This document shows positions 45,797 to 53,603 of a stretch of 64,000 bases of DNA, in pieces; the stretch's first letter is position 1; each line of letters begins with the position of its first letter. Made by a program: the position numbers and the translations under genes. The notes under the pieces are model-generated. The model did not search any database. It had not been told where the DNA came from and saw nothing but the letters and a program-made list of their open reading frames with translations. This DNA is from Aquimarina megaterium XH134. GTDB taxonomy: Bacteria; Bacteroidota; Bacteroidia; Flavobacteriales; Flavobacteriaceae. Location: positions 1 to 64,000 of the forward strand of contig NZ_JACB01000036.1 of assembly GCF_000520975.1 (NCBI RefSeq), written 5' to 3'.

Positions 45797-46810
45797 TTAA
45801 TTCAATTTTAATTCTTTAATATCAACCTTCCCATCTGGTGAGATTAAGAAATATTTTGGATTTGTTACTTCTTTTTCAATTGGTTTTTGCTCTTTTGGTA
45901 TAAGCGTATACTGTAGTTTTATTTCCATTCCTATTTGCACAACGGGTTCAACTATAGAGCTATTTATAACCATATCATAGTTTTTATATGAGATAGGATC
46001 ATAATAATACGTGATTTGTTTTTTTGCAGCTACAACCCCTTGTTTCTTATTAAATGTGTCTAAAGAAGTACTATGAAAAGCTTGATAGCTTTTATAAAAT
46101 TCTCTTGGAAAATGACAATATTTAGTATCTGCCATTGTTGGATGATATGACGTTAAATCAAAACCCAAATCGGTATAGAATTGTTGTTTTTCTTTAAGAG
46201 TTTTCAATATCTCTGTACGTAGTTGTTTGTATACAGCTTGTATATCGTTTATAAAATAGTCTACTTTTACAAGATTATAAATTTCGTTATTTGCACAGGT
46301 AGAAAGTATTTTCTCAAATTGATTTACATTAGTAAATTTTACATGGATATTTTGTTGTAGTTCAAAACCTTTGGGGACTTCATTGTATTTTTTACTGAAT
46401 AATTTTTTTTCTACTACAGTTTCATATACAGGAACAAATGAAATGACATCGATAATAACATCTCCCTCTAAAATACCTTTGGTGCGCAATTCATCTTTTA
46501 CTTTTTCTACTCTCCCGTTCATTAGCGTATTAGTTTCTTGAGATGTTTTTCCAATTTGCACGATATTAAAAACTGCAGTATACGAATCGGCAACAATATT
46601 GTTTAATACTTTAGCATCAATTGTTATCACAGGGTTAGGTGTTAAATCCTTTTGCCTAAATTGTTGTATTTGATTTCCATAAATATCAGCATTCGCTAAT
46701 TCTGCAGAAGCTATTATATTTTGCCTAGAAATAATTGTTGCGTTTCCTTTAATTTGAGCAAAAGCGCATGAACTAGAGAATACTAAGAAGATATAAATTA
46801 AATTTTTCAT
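45797..46810 (-). CDS. SIMPL/DUF541 domain periplasmic protein
   Basis: A 337-residue protein with a signal peptide (1-18). The middle region (about 60-210) fits the SIMPL (DUF541) fold with [17 protein letters not shown] and [23 protein letters not shown] proteins have envelope stress or signalling roles in other bacteria. The C-terminal part is unassigned. Confidence 0.75.
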   Translation of the reverse strand: MKNLIYIFLVFSSSCAFAQIKGNATIISRQNIIASAELANADIYGNQIQQFRQKDLTPNPVITIDAKVLNNIVADSYTAVFNIVQIGKTSQETNTLMNGRVEKVKDELRTKGILEGDVIIDVISFVPVYETVVEKKLFSKKYNEVPKGFELQQNIHVKFTNVNQFEKILSTCANNEIYNLVKVDYFINDIQAVYKQLRTEILKTLKEKQQFYTDLGFDLTSYHPTMADTKYCHFPREFYKSYQAFHSTSLDTFNKKQGVVAAKKQITYYYDPISYKNYDMVINSSIVEPVVQIGMEIKLQYTLIPKEQKPIEKEVTNPKYFLISPDGKVDIKELKLN

Positions 46811-46937
46811 GATATAGATTTATCGTAAATCTATGTTGAAAGCTGGTTTTGCAAAAACAATAATGAGTGAATGGCCCTTTTAAATGAGGGAATTGCTTTT
46901 TTTTCAAAGAAAGGCACTATTAGGATTTGTTTAAAGC

Positions 46938-47777
46938 TTATGCTTTCAAAAAATCAATAATCATATTGTCAACTTCATCAAAAAATAGAGAGTGACCATA
47001 ATTTTCTGTAGTTATAAATTGAGCATTGTTCCAATTTTTGCTAATACTTTCGGCCTCACTATAAGGAGCGATATCATCATTTTTATCATGAATTAAAAGC
47101 CCTTTAACTACTAAGTTTTTAGCGAAGTTAACCATAGAAAACTCATCAAAATAGAAACCATGTTTTTCTTTAAAATAATGATTTAACGCTTTCATAAATT
47201 TAGGAGAAAGCTTTAATACCTCCTGATATCCTTTCATGATTCTGGAAAGTTCTGAAGGAGGCGCCAATACGATTAGTTTTTCTATTTCTTTATTTTGATA
47301 GGTATATTGATGAAATATAGTTGCCATACCACCTACAGAATGCCCAATCATATGATTAGGTCGATAGAGTTCAACTATTTTTTGAAGGCACTTAGTGTAT
47401 AAAGGGACGTTTAATATTTTTCCTGTAGAATTACCATGCGCAGGAGCATCAAAAGCAATTACATTAAATCCTTTTTTATGTAATTTTTGTATGAGTACCT
47501 TCCATCGATGCGTATTACTTTCCCATCCATGAACTAATAAAATTGTTTCTCCCATGCTAGACCATCTATAGGTCTGGATATAGATAGTATCGATAAGAAC
47601 CATTTCGTCTTCTGCTTCTTCGAGAAAATCTTCTTGTTCTGGTAATATTTTACCCTTTCTTGGAGTACAAAATAAGATATATGCTTTATTGATTGCCTTT
47701 TTTGGATAAAAAAGGAAAAGAAACTGGATGTATTTTCCAATGATAAGAGGCAAGTATTTTTTATATTTTTCTTTCAT
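46938..47777 (-). CDS. Alpha/beta hydrolase
   Basis: A 279-residue alpha/beta hydrolase. The nucleophile elbow is GHSVGG, the oxyanion region is in VHGWESNTHRW, and the final Asp and His are in IHDKNDDIAP and ENYGHSLFF. There is a hydrophobic N-terminal segment that may anchor it. It overlaps the cupin gene by 4 nt, so they are translationally coupled. Confidence 0.87.
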   Translation of the reverse strand: MKEKYKKYLPLIIGKYIQFLFLFYPKKAINKAYILFCTPRKGKILPEQEDFLEEAEDEMVLIDTIYIQTYRWSSMGETILLVHGWESNTHRWKVLIQKLHKKGFNVIAFDAPAHGNSTGKILNVPLYTKCLQKIVELYRPNHMIGHSVGGMATIFHQYTYQNKEIEKLIVLAPPSELSRIMKGYQEVLKLSPKFMKALNHYFKEKHGFYFDEFSMVNFAKNLVVKGLLIHDKNDDIAPYSEAESISKNWNNAQFITTENYGHSLFFDEVDNMIIDFLKA

Positions 47778-48142
47778 TCACCTTCACGATGTACTGCTTC
47801 CATAGTAAATGCAGGGAGGCAAATGGCAAGATACTCACATTCTTCATCAAATGGGTTAGTATATTGAATTCTTGTGTTTTTTTTAATTTTAATAGATTGT
47901 CCCGATTCTAATATTATTTTTTCTCCATCAATGATAAACTGTTTTTTACCTCTAATAATATAAGTGTATTCATCAAACTCTGGGGTTTGAAAAGGCTCGC
48001 TCCAATGAGGTGGCGCAATCATATGTGCGATACTAATTTGAGAATTTTGATCAGTTGCCATACCAAAATGCTCTTCTATTAGTTTTCCATCTGTAGTCGG
48101 AACAATAAAAGGAGATTTTTGGATCTGATATTTTTTACTCAT
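47774..48142 (-). CDS. Cupin domain protein
   Basis: A 122-residue single cupin. Both cupin motifs are visible: HWSEPFQTPEFDEYTYIIRGKK and the later strand pair GQSIKIKKNTRIQYTNP. The role is unknown; it likely works with the coupled hydrolase. Confidence 0.8.
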   Translation of the reverse strand: MSKKYQIQKSPFIVPTTDGKLIEEHFGMATDQNSQISIAHMIAPPHWSEPFQTPEFDEYTYIIRGKKQFIIDGEKIILESGQSIKIKKNTRIQYTNPFDEECEYLAICLPAFTMEAVHREGE

Positions 48143-48153
48143 TTTTTTGTTTT

Positions 48154-48723
48154 TTAATTGGCTGCATCCCAGCTTATCCAGAAATGTTTGATTTTTGCAG
48201 AATCGGGTATATCTGTTGCTGTTATTTCTATATCGGTAGTAGATTGAAACTTTTTTGATAATTCTTTTTTATCAATAGTGAAATATGCCTGAATGCTATC
48301 TACAAATATTACAGCTGTACTTAGTGTATTATTAATTTTTGAGATATTGTAATGGTCTTTGATATCTTTAAAAACACCATTAGAAGATAAACCCGAAGCA
48401 GTTTTATATCTGGGATCCACAATTTGAATGTTTTCTATAGTAGACATTGGATCTGATTCTTTATGAGCTTCTAAAACTAATAACTTTGTTCCTCCTTTTT
48501 CATAAATTTCTATTTCATTTACATTATTAAGAAATTGATTTCCAGCAGCTCTTTTTGCAATAGAATCATTGGCATAGATAGAATCTAATTCTTTGATTTG
48601 TATTTCGCTGGTTAATAGTCCTATTCTATTATTGGTAATCTCAAACGGATCTTGTTTTTGTTCTTTTTGACAGCTATATATTAATAGTGAAATAAGAAGA
48701 ATTTTTAACATTCTCTTTGCCAT
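48154..48723 (-). CDS. Uncharacterised lipoprotein
   Basis: A 189-residue lipoprotein (YSCQK lipobox); the internal Met at 48711 gives the more typical signal peptide. The mature protein carries a beta-rich sequence without a motif I recognise. It sits between the cupin and HerA-like genes, all on the minus strand. Confidence 0.7.
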   Translation of the reverse strand: MAKRMLKILLISLLIYSCQKEQKQDPFEITNNRIGLLTSEIQIKELDSIYANDSIAKRAAGNQFLNNVNEIEIYEKGGTKLLVLEAHKESDPMSTIENIQIVDPRYKTASGLSSNGVFKDIKDHYNISKINNTLSTAVIFVDSIQAYFTIDKKELSKKFQSTTDIEITATDIPDSAKIKHFWISWDAAN

Positions 48724-48763
48724 AACTAGATGATTTAGTGATTTGTTAAATTATAAACGTAAA

Positions 48764-50299
48764 TTATTTCAATAACTTATTAAGTACTCCTAAAGCTCCT
48801 CGAATAAAAGTTGCACTGGTAAGTACTTTTATCACTGCTTTTTCTGTAGCACTAGCTCTTCTACTTTTTGATCGAGAACTAGATGAGCCTCTATTTAGTT
48901 TTTCTCTTTCCTTTTTGGCGGCTGCTTTTGCTTCTTCTGCTTCTGCCTTCTCAATTTTTTCGTTTAAAAGCTCATAAGCACTTTCCCTATCTATTTCTTT
49001 ATTATATTTAGGGATAAGTTTTGATTTTTTAAGTAAAGCTTTTAATTCACTATCGTTTAGGATGTCCATTCGACTCATAGGAGCCCTTAGCATAGTTGCT
49101 GCCAATGGAGTAGGACGTCCTTTCTCATCAAGGGCAGATACCAAAGCTTCTCCAATTCCCAAAGAAGTAAGTATTTCTTTGGTGTCATAGTATTCAGAAA
49201 TTGGATAATTCTCTGCAGTAAGTTTAATCGCTTTTCTATCCTTGGCAGTAAATGCTCTAAGCGCATGCTGAACTTTGAGTCCTAATTGACTTAAAACTCC
49301 ATCAGGAACATCGGTTGGATTTTGAGTTACAAAATAAAGACCGACACCTTTAGATCGTATTAGTTTTACGATGCTCTCTATCTGACCCATAAGTGCATTA
49401 GAAGCTTCTTTAAAAATGAGATGAGCCTCATCAAGAAAAATCACTAGTTCTGGCCTCCCACTGTCCCCTTGTTCTGGGAAAGTGCCATATATTTCGGCAA
49501 GAAGGCTAAGCATAAATGTAGAAAACAACTTTGGCTTATCTTGTATGTCTGTTAATCTAATGATATTGATGATACCTCTACCGTTTTCATCAATTCTACA
49601 TAAATCTTGAACTTCAAAAGATTTTTCACCAAAAAAGAGATCTGCTCCTTGTTGTTCTAATTCGACTATTTTACGTAAAATTGAACCCGTAGATGCAGTA
49701 GAAATACGTCCATAATCCTTTTCTAGTTCCTTTTTACCTTCTTGAGTAGCATATTGTAAGACTTTTTTTAGATCTTTTAAATCTAATAATGGTAATTTGT
49801 TATCATCACAATATTTAAATATGATAGAGATAATTCCTGCTTGAGTTGTAGTAACATCAAGAATTCTGGATAGTAGAACTGGTCCAAACTCACTTACTGT
49901 AGCTCTTAGCCGAACGCCATCCTGATCAGAAAGAGATAAAATCTCTACAGGAAAATCTTTGGCTTCGAATGGGATACCTATTTTTTCATGACGTTCGTCA
50001 ATTTTGGGATGACCAGGACTGGCAGCTGCAATCCCACTAAGATCTCCTTTTATATCCATTAAGAGTACAGGTATTCCTTGTTCGCTTAGATTTTCTGCAA
50101 GCACTTGTAGAGTTTTGGTTTTACCTGTACCCGTAGCGCCGGCAATTAACCCGTGACGATTTAATGTTTTTAAAGGGATTTTTACATGAGCATCGGTTAT
50201 TGTTTCTCCATTATACATAGCGGCTCCCATAGTTAGAAAATCACCTTTGGTTTTATAACCTTCGTTAATATGTTCAAGAAATGCCTGGTTATCACTCAT
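48764..50299 (-). CDS. HerA/DUF853-type ATPase
   Basis: A 511-residue P-loop ATPase of the HerA/FtsK-like DUF853 group. Walker A is GATGTGKT at 54-61 and Walker B is LVIFLDEAHLIF near residue 290. The C-terminal tail has a Glu/Lys coiled-coil and a Ser/Arg-rich linker. No nuclease partner such as NurA is adjacent, which is usual for this DUF853 branch. Confidence 0.88.
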   Translation of the reverse strand: MSDNQAFLEHINEGYKTKGDFLTMGAAMYNGETITDAHVKIPLKTLNRHGLIAGATGTGKTKTLQVLAENLSEQGIPVLLMDIKGDLSGIAAASPGHPKIDERHEKIGIPFEAKDFPVEILSLSDQDGVRLRATVSEFGPVLLSRILDVTTTQAGIISIIFKYCDDNKLPLLDLKDLKKVLQYATQEGKKELEKDYGRISTASTGSILRKIVELEQQGADLFFGEKSFEVQDLCRIDENGRGIINIIRLTDIQDKPKLFSTFMLSLLAEIYGTFPEQGDSGRPELVIFLDEAHLIFKEASNALMGQIESIVKLIRSKGVGLYFVTQNPTDVPDGVLSQLGLKVQHALRAFTAKDRKAIKLTAENYPISEYYDTKEILTSLGIGEALVSALDEKGRPTPLAATMLRAPMSRMDILNDSELKALLKKSKLIPKYNKEIDRESAYELLNEKIEKAEAEEAKAAAKKEREKLNRGSSSSRSKSRRASATEKAVIKVLTSATFIRGALGVLNKLLK

Positions 50300-50410
50300 A
50301 ATTAGATATAATTTTGCATAAAAATAGGAATCTTAACTTTTCTATAGAAATTATAAGTTACTTTTAATATAAAGTAAATCACAATACTAATTTTTTATTA
50401 CTCAGGATCC

Positions 50411-50869
50411 ATGAAAAAAATAACATTAATTATTTGTCTATTCGCTTTTTTAATGAGTTGTAATACAGATACTATAAAGCCTGTAGATACAGTCGTTTTT
50501 CATAAAACTCACGAGCCTAAAAAATCAACAGCTCCTTTTTCTGATGCCGTACAAGTAGGGAATCTATTTTTTCTGTCTGGTCAGGTAGGAATGGATCATA
50601 GTGTGAGAAAATTGGTGCAAGGAGGAATACAGCCCGAAACAAAACAAACTCTGGAAAATATAAAAGCAGTTTTACAACACCATGGTATGGATATGGTAGA
50701 TGTAGTTAAATGTACCGTGATTTTAGCTGACATAGAAGATTTTTCTGCTTTTAACGAAGTGTATAAAACCTACTTTCCACAAAAACCAGCACGTACCACC
50801 TTTGCTGCCAAAGGATTGGCTGTTGGTGCTAAAATCGAAATAGAATGTATCGCTGTTAAGTCTGAATAA
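50411..50869 (+). CDS. RidA family lipoprotein
   Basis: A 152-residue RidA (YjgF) protein that, unlike most of the family, starts with a lipoprotein signal (FLMSCNT, Cys at 17). The RidA core is intact, with GNLFFLSGQVGMD and ARTTFAAKGLAVGAKIEIECIA at the C-terminus, which contains the conserved Arg and Glu of the deaminase pocket. It should be tethered in the periplasm or outer membrane. It is divergent from the HerA-like gene and precedes queE in the same direction. Confidence 0.85.
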   Translation: MKKITLIICLFAFLMSCNTDTIKPVDTVVFHKTHEPKKSTAPFSDAVQVGNLFFLSGQVGMDHSVRKLVQGGIQPETKQTLENIKAVLQHHGMDMVDVVKCTVILADIEDFSAFNEVYKTYFPQKPARTTFAAKGLAVGAKIEIECIAVKSE

Positions 50870-50991
50870 AGATAATAGTTATCATCTACCATAGATACAG
50901 GATTAAGTTGCTTTTGATAGTGTTTCATAATTTTGATTAGAAGATTTTTTTAAGATGTAATTATTCTGAAATCGTAATTTAATATTATTTA

Positions 50992-50999
50992 CATTTGCA
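50992..50999 (+). promoter_or_regulatory. -7 box of queE, next to its start codon
   Basis: TACATTTG ends 5 nt before the queE ATG. With a normal -7 spacing, transcription would start at or within a base or two of the ATG. Confidence 0.5.
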
Positions 51000-51004
51000 A
51001 CCTT

Positions 51005-51634
51005 ATGCAAAAGAGTATACAGAAATTGGTGAATGATGGTAAAATGCTTCCTTTGATGGAAGAATTTTATACCATCCAGGGAGAAGGTTATCACAAAGGA
51101 ACAGCAGCATATTTTGTTAGGATCGGTGGCTGTGATGTTGGGTGCCATTGGTGTGATGTAAAAGAAAGCTGGAATGCAGATTTGCATCCTCCAACAGATA
51201 CAAATGTTATCGTAGAAAATGCGCTAAAATATAGCGATGTAATTGTGGTTACAGGAGGAGAACCTCTTACCTGGGATATGACCTTGTTAACTCAAGGTCT
51301 TAGAAATAAAGGAGCTAAAACTCATATTGAAACATCTGGTGCTTATCCTCTAACAGGTGAATGGGACTGGATTTGTCTTTCTCCCAAAAAAGTAAAACTT
51401 CCAAAAGAAGAAGTTTATAAAAAAGCTAATGAGTTAAAATGTATTGTTTATAACAAAAGTGATTTTGAATTTGCCGAGAGGCAAGCAGACAAGGTTTCTG
51501 ATAATTGTGTATTGTATCTTCAACCCGAATGGAGTGTTCGCGAAAAAATCATTCCTCTGATTGTCGATTATGTTATGAAAAACCCAAAATGGAAAGTTTC
51601 TCTTCAAACTCATAAATACTTAAATATTCCCTAA
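51005..51634 (+). CDS. queE: 7-carboxy-7-deazaguanine synthase
   Basis: A 209-residue radical SAM enzyme of queuosine biosynthesis that converts 6-carboxy-tetrahydropterin to 7-carboxy-7-deazaguanine. The iron-sulfur cluster motif C43-x3-C47-x2-C50 (GGCDVGCHWCD) has the radical-SAM spacing, and FYTIQGEG at 21-28 plus the TGGEPLTW block are QueE signatures. The other queuosine genes are not adjacent. It lies just upstream of the small-peptide region. Confidence 0.95.
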   Translation: MQKSIQKLVNDGKMLPLMEEFYTIQGEGYHKGTAAYFVRIGGCDVGCHWCDVKESWNADLHPPTDTNVIVENALKYSDVIVVTGGEPLTWDMTLLTQGLRNKGAKTHIETSGAYPLTGEWDWICLSPKKVKLPKEEVYKKANELKCIVYNKSDFEFAERQADKVSDNCVLYLQPEWSVREKIIPLIVDYVMKNPKWKVSLQTHKYLNIP

Positions 51635-51721
51635 AAAGATCTATCACTTTGATTCTTAAAGCTTTTTGAATAAAAATACAAGTATTTAATCACTAATGCG
51701 TTATGGTTTTTCCATAATTTT

Positions 51722-51735
51722 GGGGATAATTCCCC
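51722..51735 (+). promoter_or_regulatory. GGGG-N6-CCCC palindrome upstream of peptide gene 1
   Basis: GGGGATAATTCCCC (GGGGA / TCCCC half-sites) ends 172 nt before the start of the first 32-residue peptide gene. Related 14-mers lie at nearly the same distance before peptide genes 3 and 4. Confidence 0.55.
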
Positions 51736-51906
51736 ATATTTTATTTTTCATTTTGAAGGAAAAAGACTACGGTATTTGTGGTTTTTCAATATTTCGTATA
51801 CTTTTTACCCAGCTCTTTAAGTATTTATATCGAAATTATCATTTTTGTTTTATTACTTGTTTTGGTAGTGTTTAAATTTATGTGAACAATTTAAAATCAG
51901 TTTCTT

Positions 51907-52005
51907 ATGAAAAATTTATACGCTACATTTGGATTAACTTTTAGAGCTTTTATCAGTTTTGTAAAAGAATTGCCAGGAGCATCTCTATATGCTATGCGTA
52001 GATAA
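51907..52005 (+). CDS. 32-residue peptide, family copy 1
   Basis: The frame opens at ATG 51907 and closes at TAA 52003-52005. The peptide has 32 residues, a net positive charge and an aromatic, mildly hydrophobic N-terminal two thirds. Family-conserved positions are F8, F18, K20, L22-P23-G24-A25-S26, A29 and R32. The first half could be an amphipathic helix. There is no cleavable signal peptide. It has no homologue I recognise. A leader element AATT lies 19 nt before the ATG, as in copies 2 and 3. No clean terminator follows; copy 2 starts 166 nt downstream. Confidence 0.7.
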   Translation: MKNLYATFGLTFRAFISFVKELPGASLYAMRR

Positions 52006-52137
52006 ATATCTGCATAAAGAAGTATATAAACTTTTTGATTTTGAACGTGAATTTACCTTTCGTCGAATGTAAATGTCGTTTTAATTATTCTTTTAGACCA
52101 GCTAACGATTTTTTATACTTACAATGTAAATATGAGA

Positions 52138-52145
52138 TAAATTTG
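52138..52145 (+). promoter_or_regulatory. -7 box of peptide gene 2
   Basis: TAAATTTG fits TAnnTTTG, 26 nt before the ATG at 52172. It gives a short leader that begins near the conserved AATT element. Confidence 0.5.
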
Positions 52146-52171
52146 TAACTGTAATTAAAAACCAGACAGTT

Positions 52172-52270
52172 ATGAAATATTTTACCTCTATTTTCGGATT
52201 AAGTTTTAACGTAGTAATTAATTTTTTAAAAGATCTTCCAGGAGCATCTCAGTATGCAATCAATAAATGA
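52172..52270 (+). CDS. 32-residue peptide, family copy 2
   Basis: ATG at 52172, TGA at 52268-52270, exactly 32 residues. It shares F8, G9, L10, F12, F18, L19, K20, L22-P23-G24-A25-S26, A29 and I30 with other copies, and ends with a basic Lys. Codons for the shared residues differ from copy 1 (the LPG codons are CTT-CCA-GGA here, TTG-CCA-GGA in copy 1), so the similarity is held at the protein level. It has its own -7 box and a strong terminator 52 nt downstream. Confidence 0.72.
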   Translation: MKYFTSIFGLSFNVVINFLKDLPGASQYAINK

Positions 52271-52322
52271 TAATGATGAATGTACTAGTTTATTATCATC
52301 GATCATTTTATTTTTTAGATCC

Positions 52323-52365
52323 TTAGTAAGAGATTGTTTTAAGAAACAGTCTCTTACTAATTTTT
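52323..52365 (+). terminator. Terminator after peptide gene 2
   Basis: TTAGTAAGAGA-T-TGTTT pairs with its complement around the loop TAAG and is followed by TTTTTA. One of the strongest hairpins of the window. Confidence 0.88.
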
Positions 52366-52810
52366 ATAAGTAAGAAAAAGATGATATGGTTTATAAGAAA
52401 AGGACTATATCTGTTTTTATGATCAATACTTCTTTTTTAAAATACTGCTTTTTTTATTTGGGTTAAACAAAATACTTCATATCCCCAGTGTAATTAACAG
52501 TTCCTTAGAAATTCATTGCTACATTTAGTGATCAATTAAGTTTTAAGTTTTTATATGGATAAACGTCATAATTGTTTTGATCAATAGACTTCATTATTTT
52601 CTTTAATTTTTCATAGTATAATATTCAATTGAAGGAAAAAATATTCAAAAAAAAACATAAAAATGGGTTATATAATATTAAATATAATCTCTTTTTCACA
52701 TTTCTAACAAGGAATGAATAATGGTATTTCTAGAATAATATATAGATATAACTCTGCTTTTTAGTTGTTTTATATGTTTTAAGAAAATTTGATTGAAAGG
52801 ATGTGAAATA
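52366..52810. other. Intergenic region between peptide genes 2 and 3
   Basis: About 440 AT-rich bases. I searched all frames for another member of the 32-residue family and found none intact; the region has many stop codons. A short 13-residue frame opens at 52381 but has no family features. Upstream elements of copy 3 begin right after this stretch. Confidence 0.5.
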
Positions 52811-52816
52811 AAAAAG

Positions 52817-52830
52817 GGGGAGAAAACCCC
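52817..52830 (+). promoter_or_regulatory. GGGG-N6-CCCC palindrome upstream of peptide gene 3
   Basis: GGGGAGAAAACCCC ends 179 nt before the ATG of copy 3. It is the second of three such elements, with the same GGGG/CCCC spacing as the one before copy 1. Confidence 0.55.
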
Positions 52831-52975
52831 TAAAACACAACTTTACAGTGTGGGAAAAAACCTCAAAAATTAACACATGTAAATTGATTTTTGGTGTTAT
52901 GGCGTTTTAAAGTGTTTTATGTCTAAAATTTTGTTTTGTCGATGTTAATTTTTATGGGTCAAATGAGATAGACAT

Positions 52976-52983
52976 TATCTTTG
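52976..52983 (+). promoter_or_regulatory. -7 box of peptide gene 3
   Basis: TATCTTTG fits TAnnTTTG, 25 nt before the ATG at 53009; the following bases TATAACAATTTTAAA lead into the shared leader element. Confidence 0.55.
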
Positions 52984-53008
52984 TATAACAATTTTAAACC
53001 AAAAGATT

Positions 53009-53107
53009 ATGAAGCTATTTTACGGTATTTTTTTTGTTGATATAAAGGCTTTAAAAACCTTTTTAAGACAACTACCATCGGCTTGCAGTAATGCAATCCA
53101 TAGATAA
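53009..53107 (+). CDS. 32-residue peptide, family copy 3 (divergent)
   Basis: ATG at 53009, TAA at 53105-53107, exactly 32 residues. It keeps F8, F18, L19, R20 in place of Lys, L22-P23, A25, A29-I30-H31-R32. It differs most: G24 is Ser and S26 is Cys, so it has the only Cys of the family. Equal length and matching invariant positions despite low overall identity argue for selection on the peptide. Its own -7 box and palindrome lie upstream. Confidence 0.7.
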   Translation: MKLFYGIFFVDIKALKTFLRQLPSACSNAIHR

Positions 53108-53194
53108 GATTTTTTGAAATTGTTGAGGGACGATTTTGAAAACCGAATGAAACGAAAAAGAATAAGCTTTTGAAAAATTTATGTTAAGGAATTT

Positions 53195-53208
53195 AGGGAA
53201 ATTACCCC
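53195..53208 (+). promoter_or_regulatory. GGGG-N6-CCCC-type palindrome upstream of peptide gene 4
   Basis: AGGGAAATTACCCC, one mismatch from the GGGG/CCCC form, ends 176 nt before the ATG of copy 4. It completes a set of three elements at 172, 179 and 176 nt. Confidence 0.5.
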
Positions 53209-53320
53209 ATTATCCTTGTATAAAATAACAAAGCATTAGGGGGTGGACTTATTAGAATTAAGATTTTCGTGCTTATTATCGATAAAATCTTGATTTATAT
53301 CTAAAATATATATAAATTTA

Positions 53321-53351
53321 TTGACATCGAGTTATATCGGTATTATATTTG
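53321..53351 (+). promoter_or_regulatory. Promoter of peptide gene 4
   Basis: TTGACA at 53321 and TATATTTG at 53344-53351 form a Bacteroidota-type promoter (-33 TTG, -7 TAnnTTTG) with 20 nt between. This is the clearest promoter of the four. Confidence 0.6.
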
Positions 53352-53383
53352 AATAATAATTACATTAATTTTAAACGTAACAT

Positions 53384-53482
53384 ATGGGGCTATTTTACAC
53401 AAAATTTAGATTAACTTTTAGAATTGTGATGGATTTTCTAAAAGAGTTACCTGGGGCATCTGGTCATGCTATTCACAGATAA
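53384..53482 (+). CDS. 32-residue peptide, family copy 4
   Basis: ATG at 53384, TAA at 53480-53482, exactly 32 residues. Shared residues are F8, L10-T11-F12-R13 (as copy 1), F18-L19-K20-E21-L22-P23-G24-A25-S26, A29-I30-H31-R32 (the ending of copy 3). Synonymous codon differences at LPG (TTA-CCT-GGG here) again show conservation at protein level. A bidirectional terminator follows. Confidence 0.75.
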   Translation: MGLFYTKFRLTFRIVMDFLKELPGASGHAIHR

Positions 53483-53538
53483 CATAAGAACTTATTATCT
53501 CTGTTCGAGATAAGAACAAACACAAAAGTTGAGGAAAA

Positions 53539-53576
53539 AAATAGCTTGAAAATTTATTTTCAAGCTATTTTTTTAT
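53539..53576. terminator. Bidirectional terminator between peptide gene 4 and the DUF2911 gene
   Basis: AATAGCTTGAAAA and TTTTCAAGCTATT form a 13-bp stem with a 4-nt loop. T-runs follow on both strands. Confidence 0.88.
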
Positions 53577-53603
53577 GAATTAAATTGTAAACTCTTTCGT
53601 TTG

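Larger units (their letters stand above)
53108..53383. other. Intergenic region between peptide genes 3 and 4
   Basis: Contains the palindrome at 53195-53208, a second promoter-like stretch (CATTATCCTTGTATAA near 53,208, similar to the box of copy 3) and the promoter of copy 4. No other ORF is supported. Confidence 0.5.

Noticed and set aside
50903-51187. 94-codon minus-strand frame over the start of queE
   Set aside because: Antisense to an obvious radical SAM gene; no supporting sequence features.
52381-52422. Short ATG frame after peptide copy 2
   Set aside because: Only 13 codons and none of the conserved positions of the peptide family.
51907-53482. LPGAS in the 32-residue peptides as a sortase-like LPxTG signal
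   Set aside because: Gram-negative context, no C-terminal membrane segment, and the sequence continues only six residues to a basic end.
51907-53482. The four peptide genes as a plain DNA repeat array or CRISPR
   Set aside because: Copies differ at most third positions, spacing is uneven, and only the peptide pattern and length are constant.
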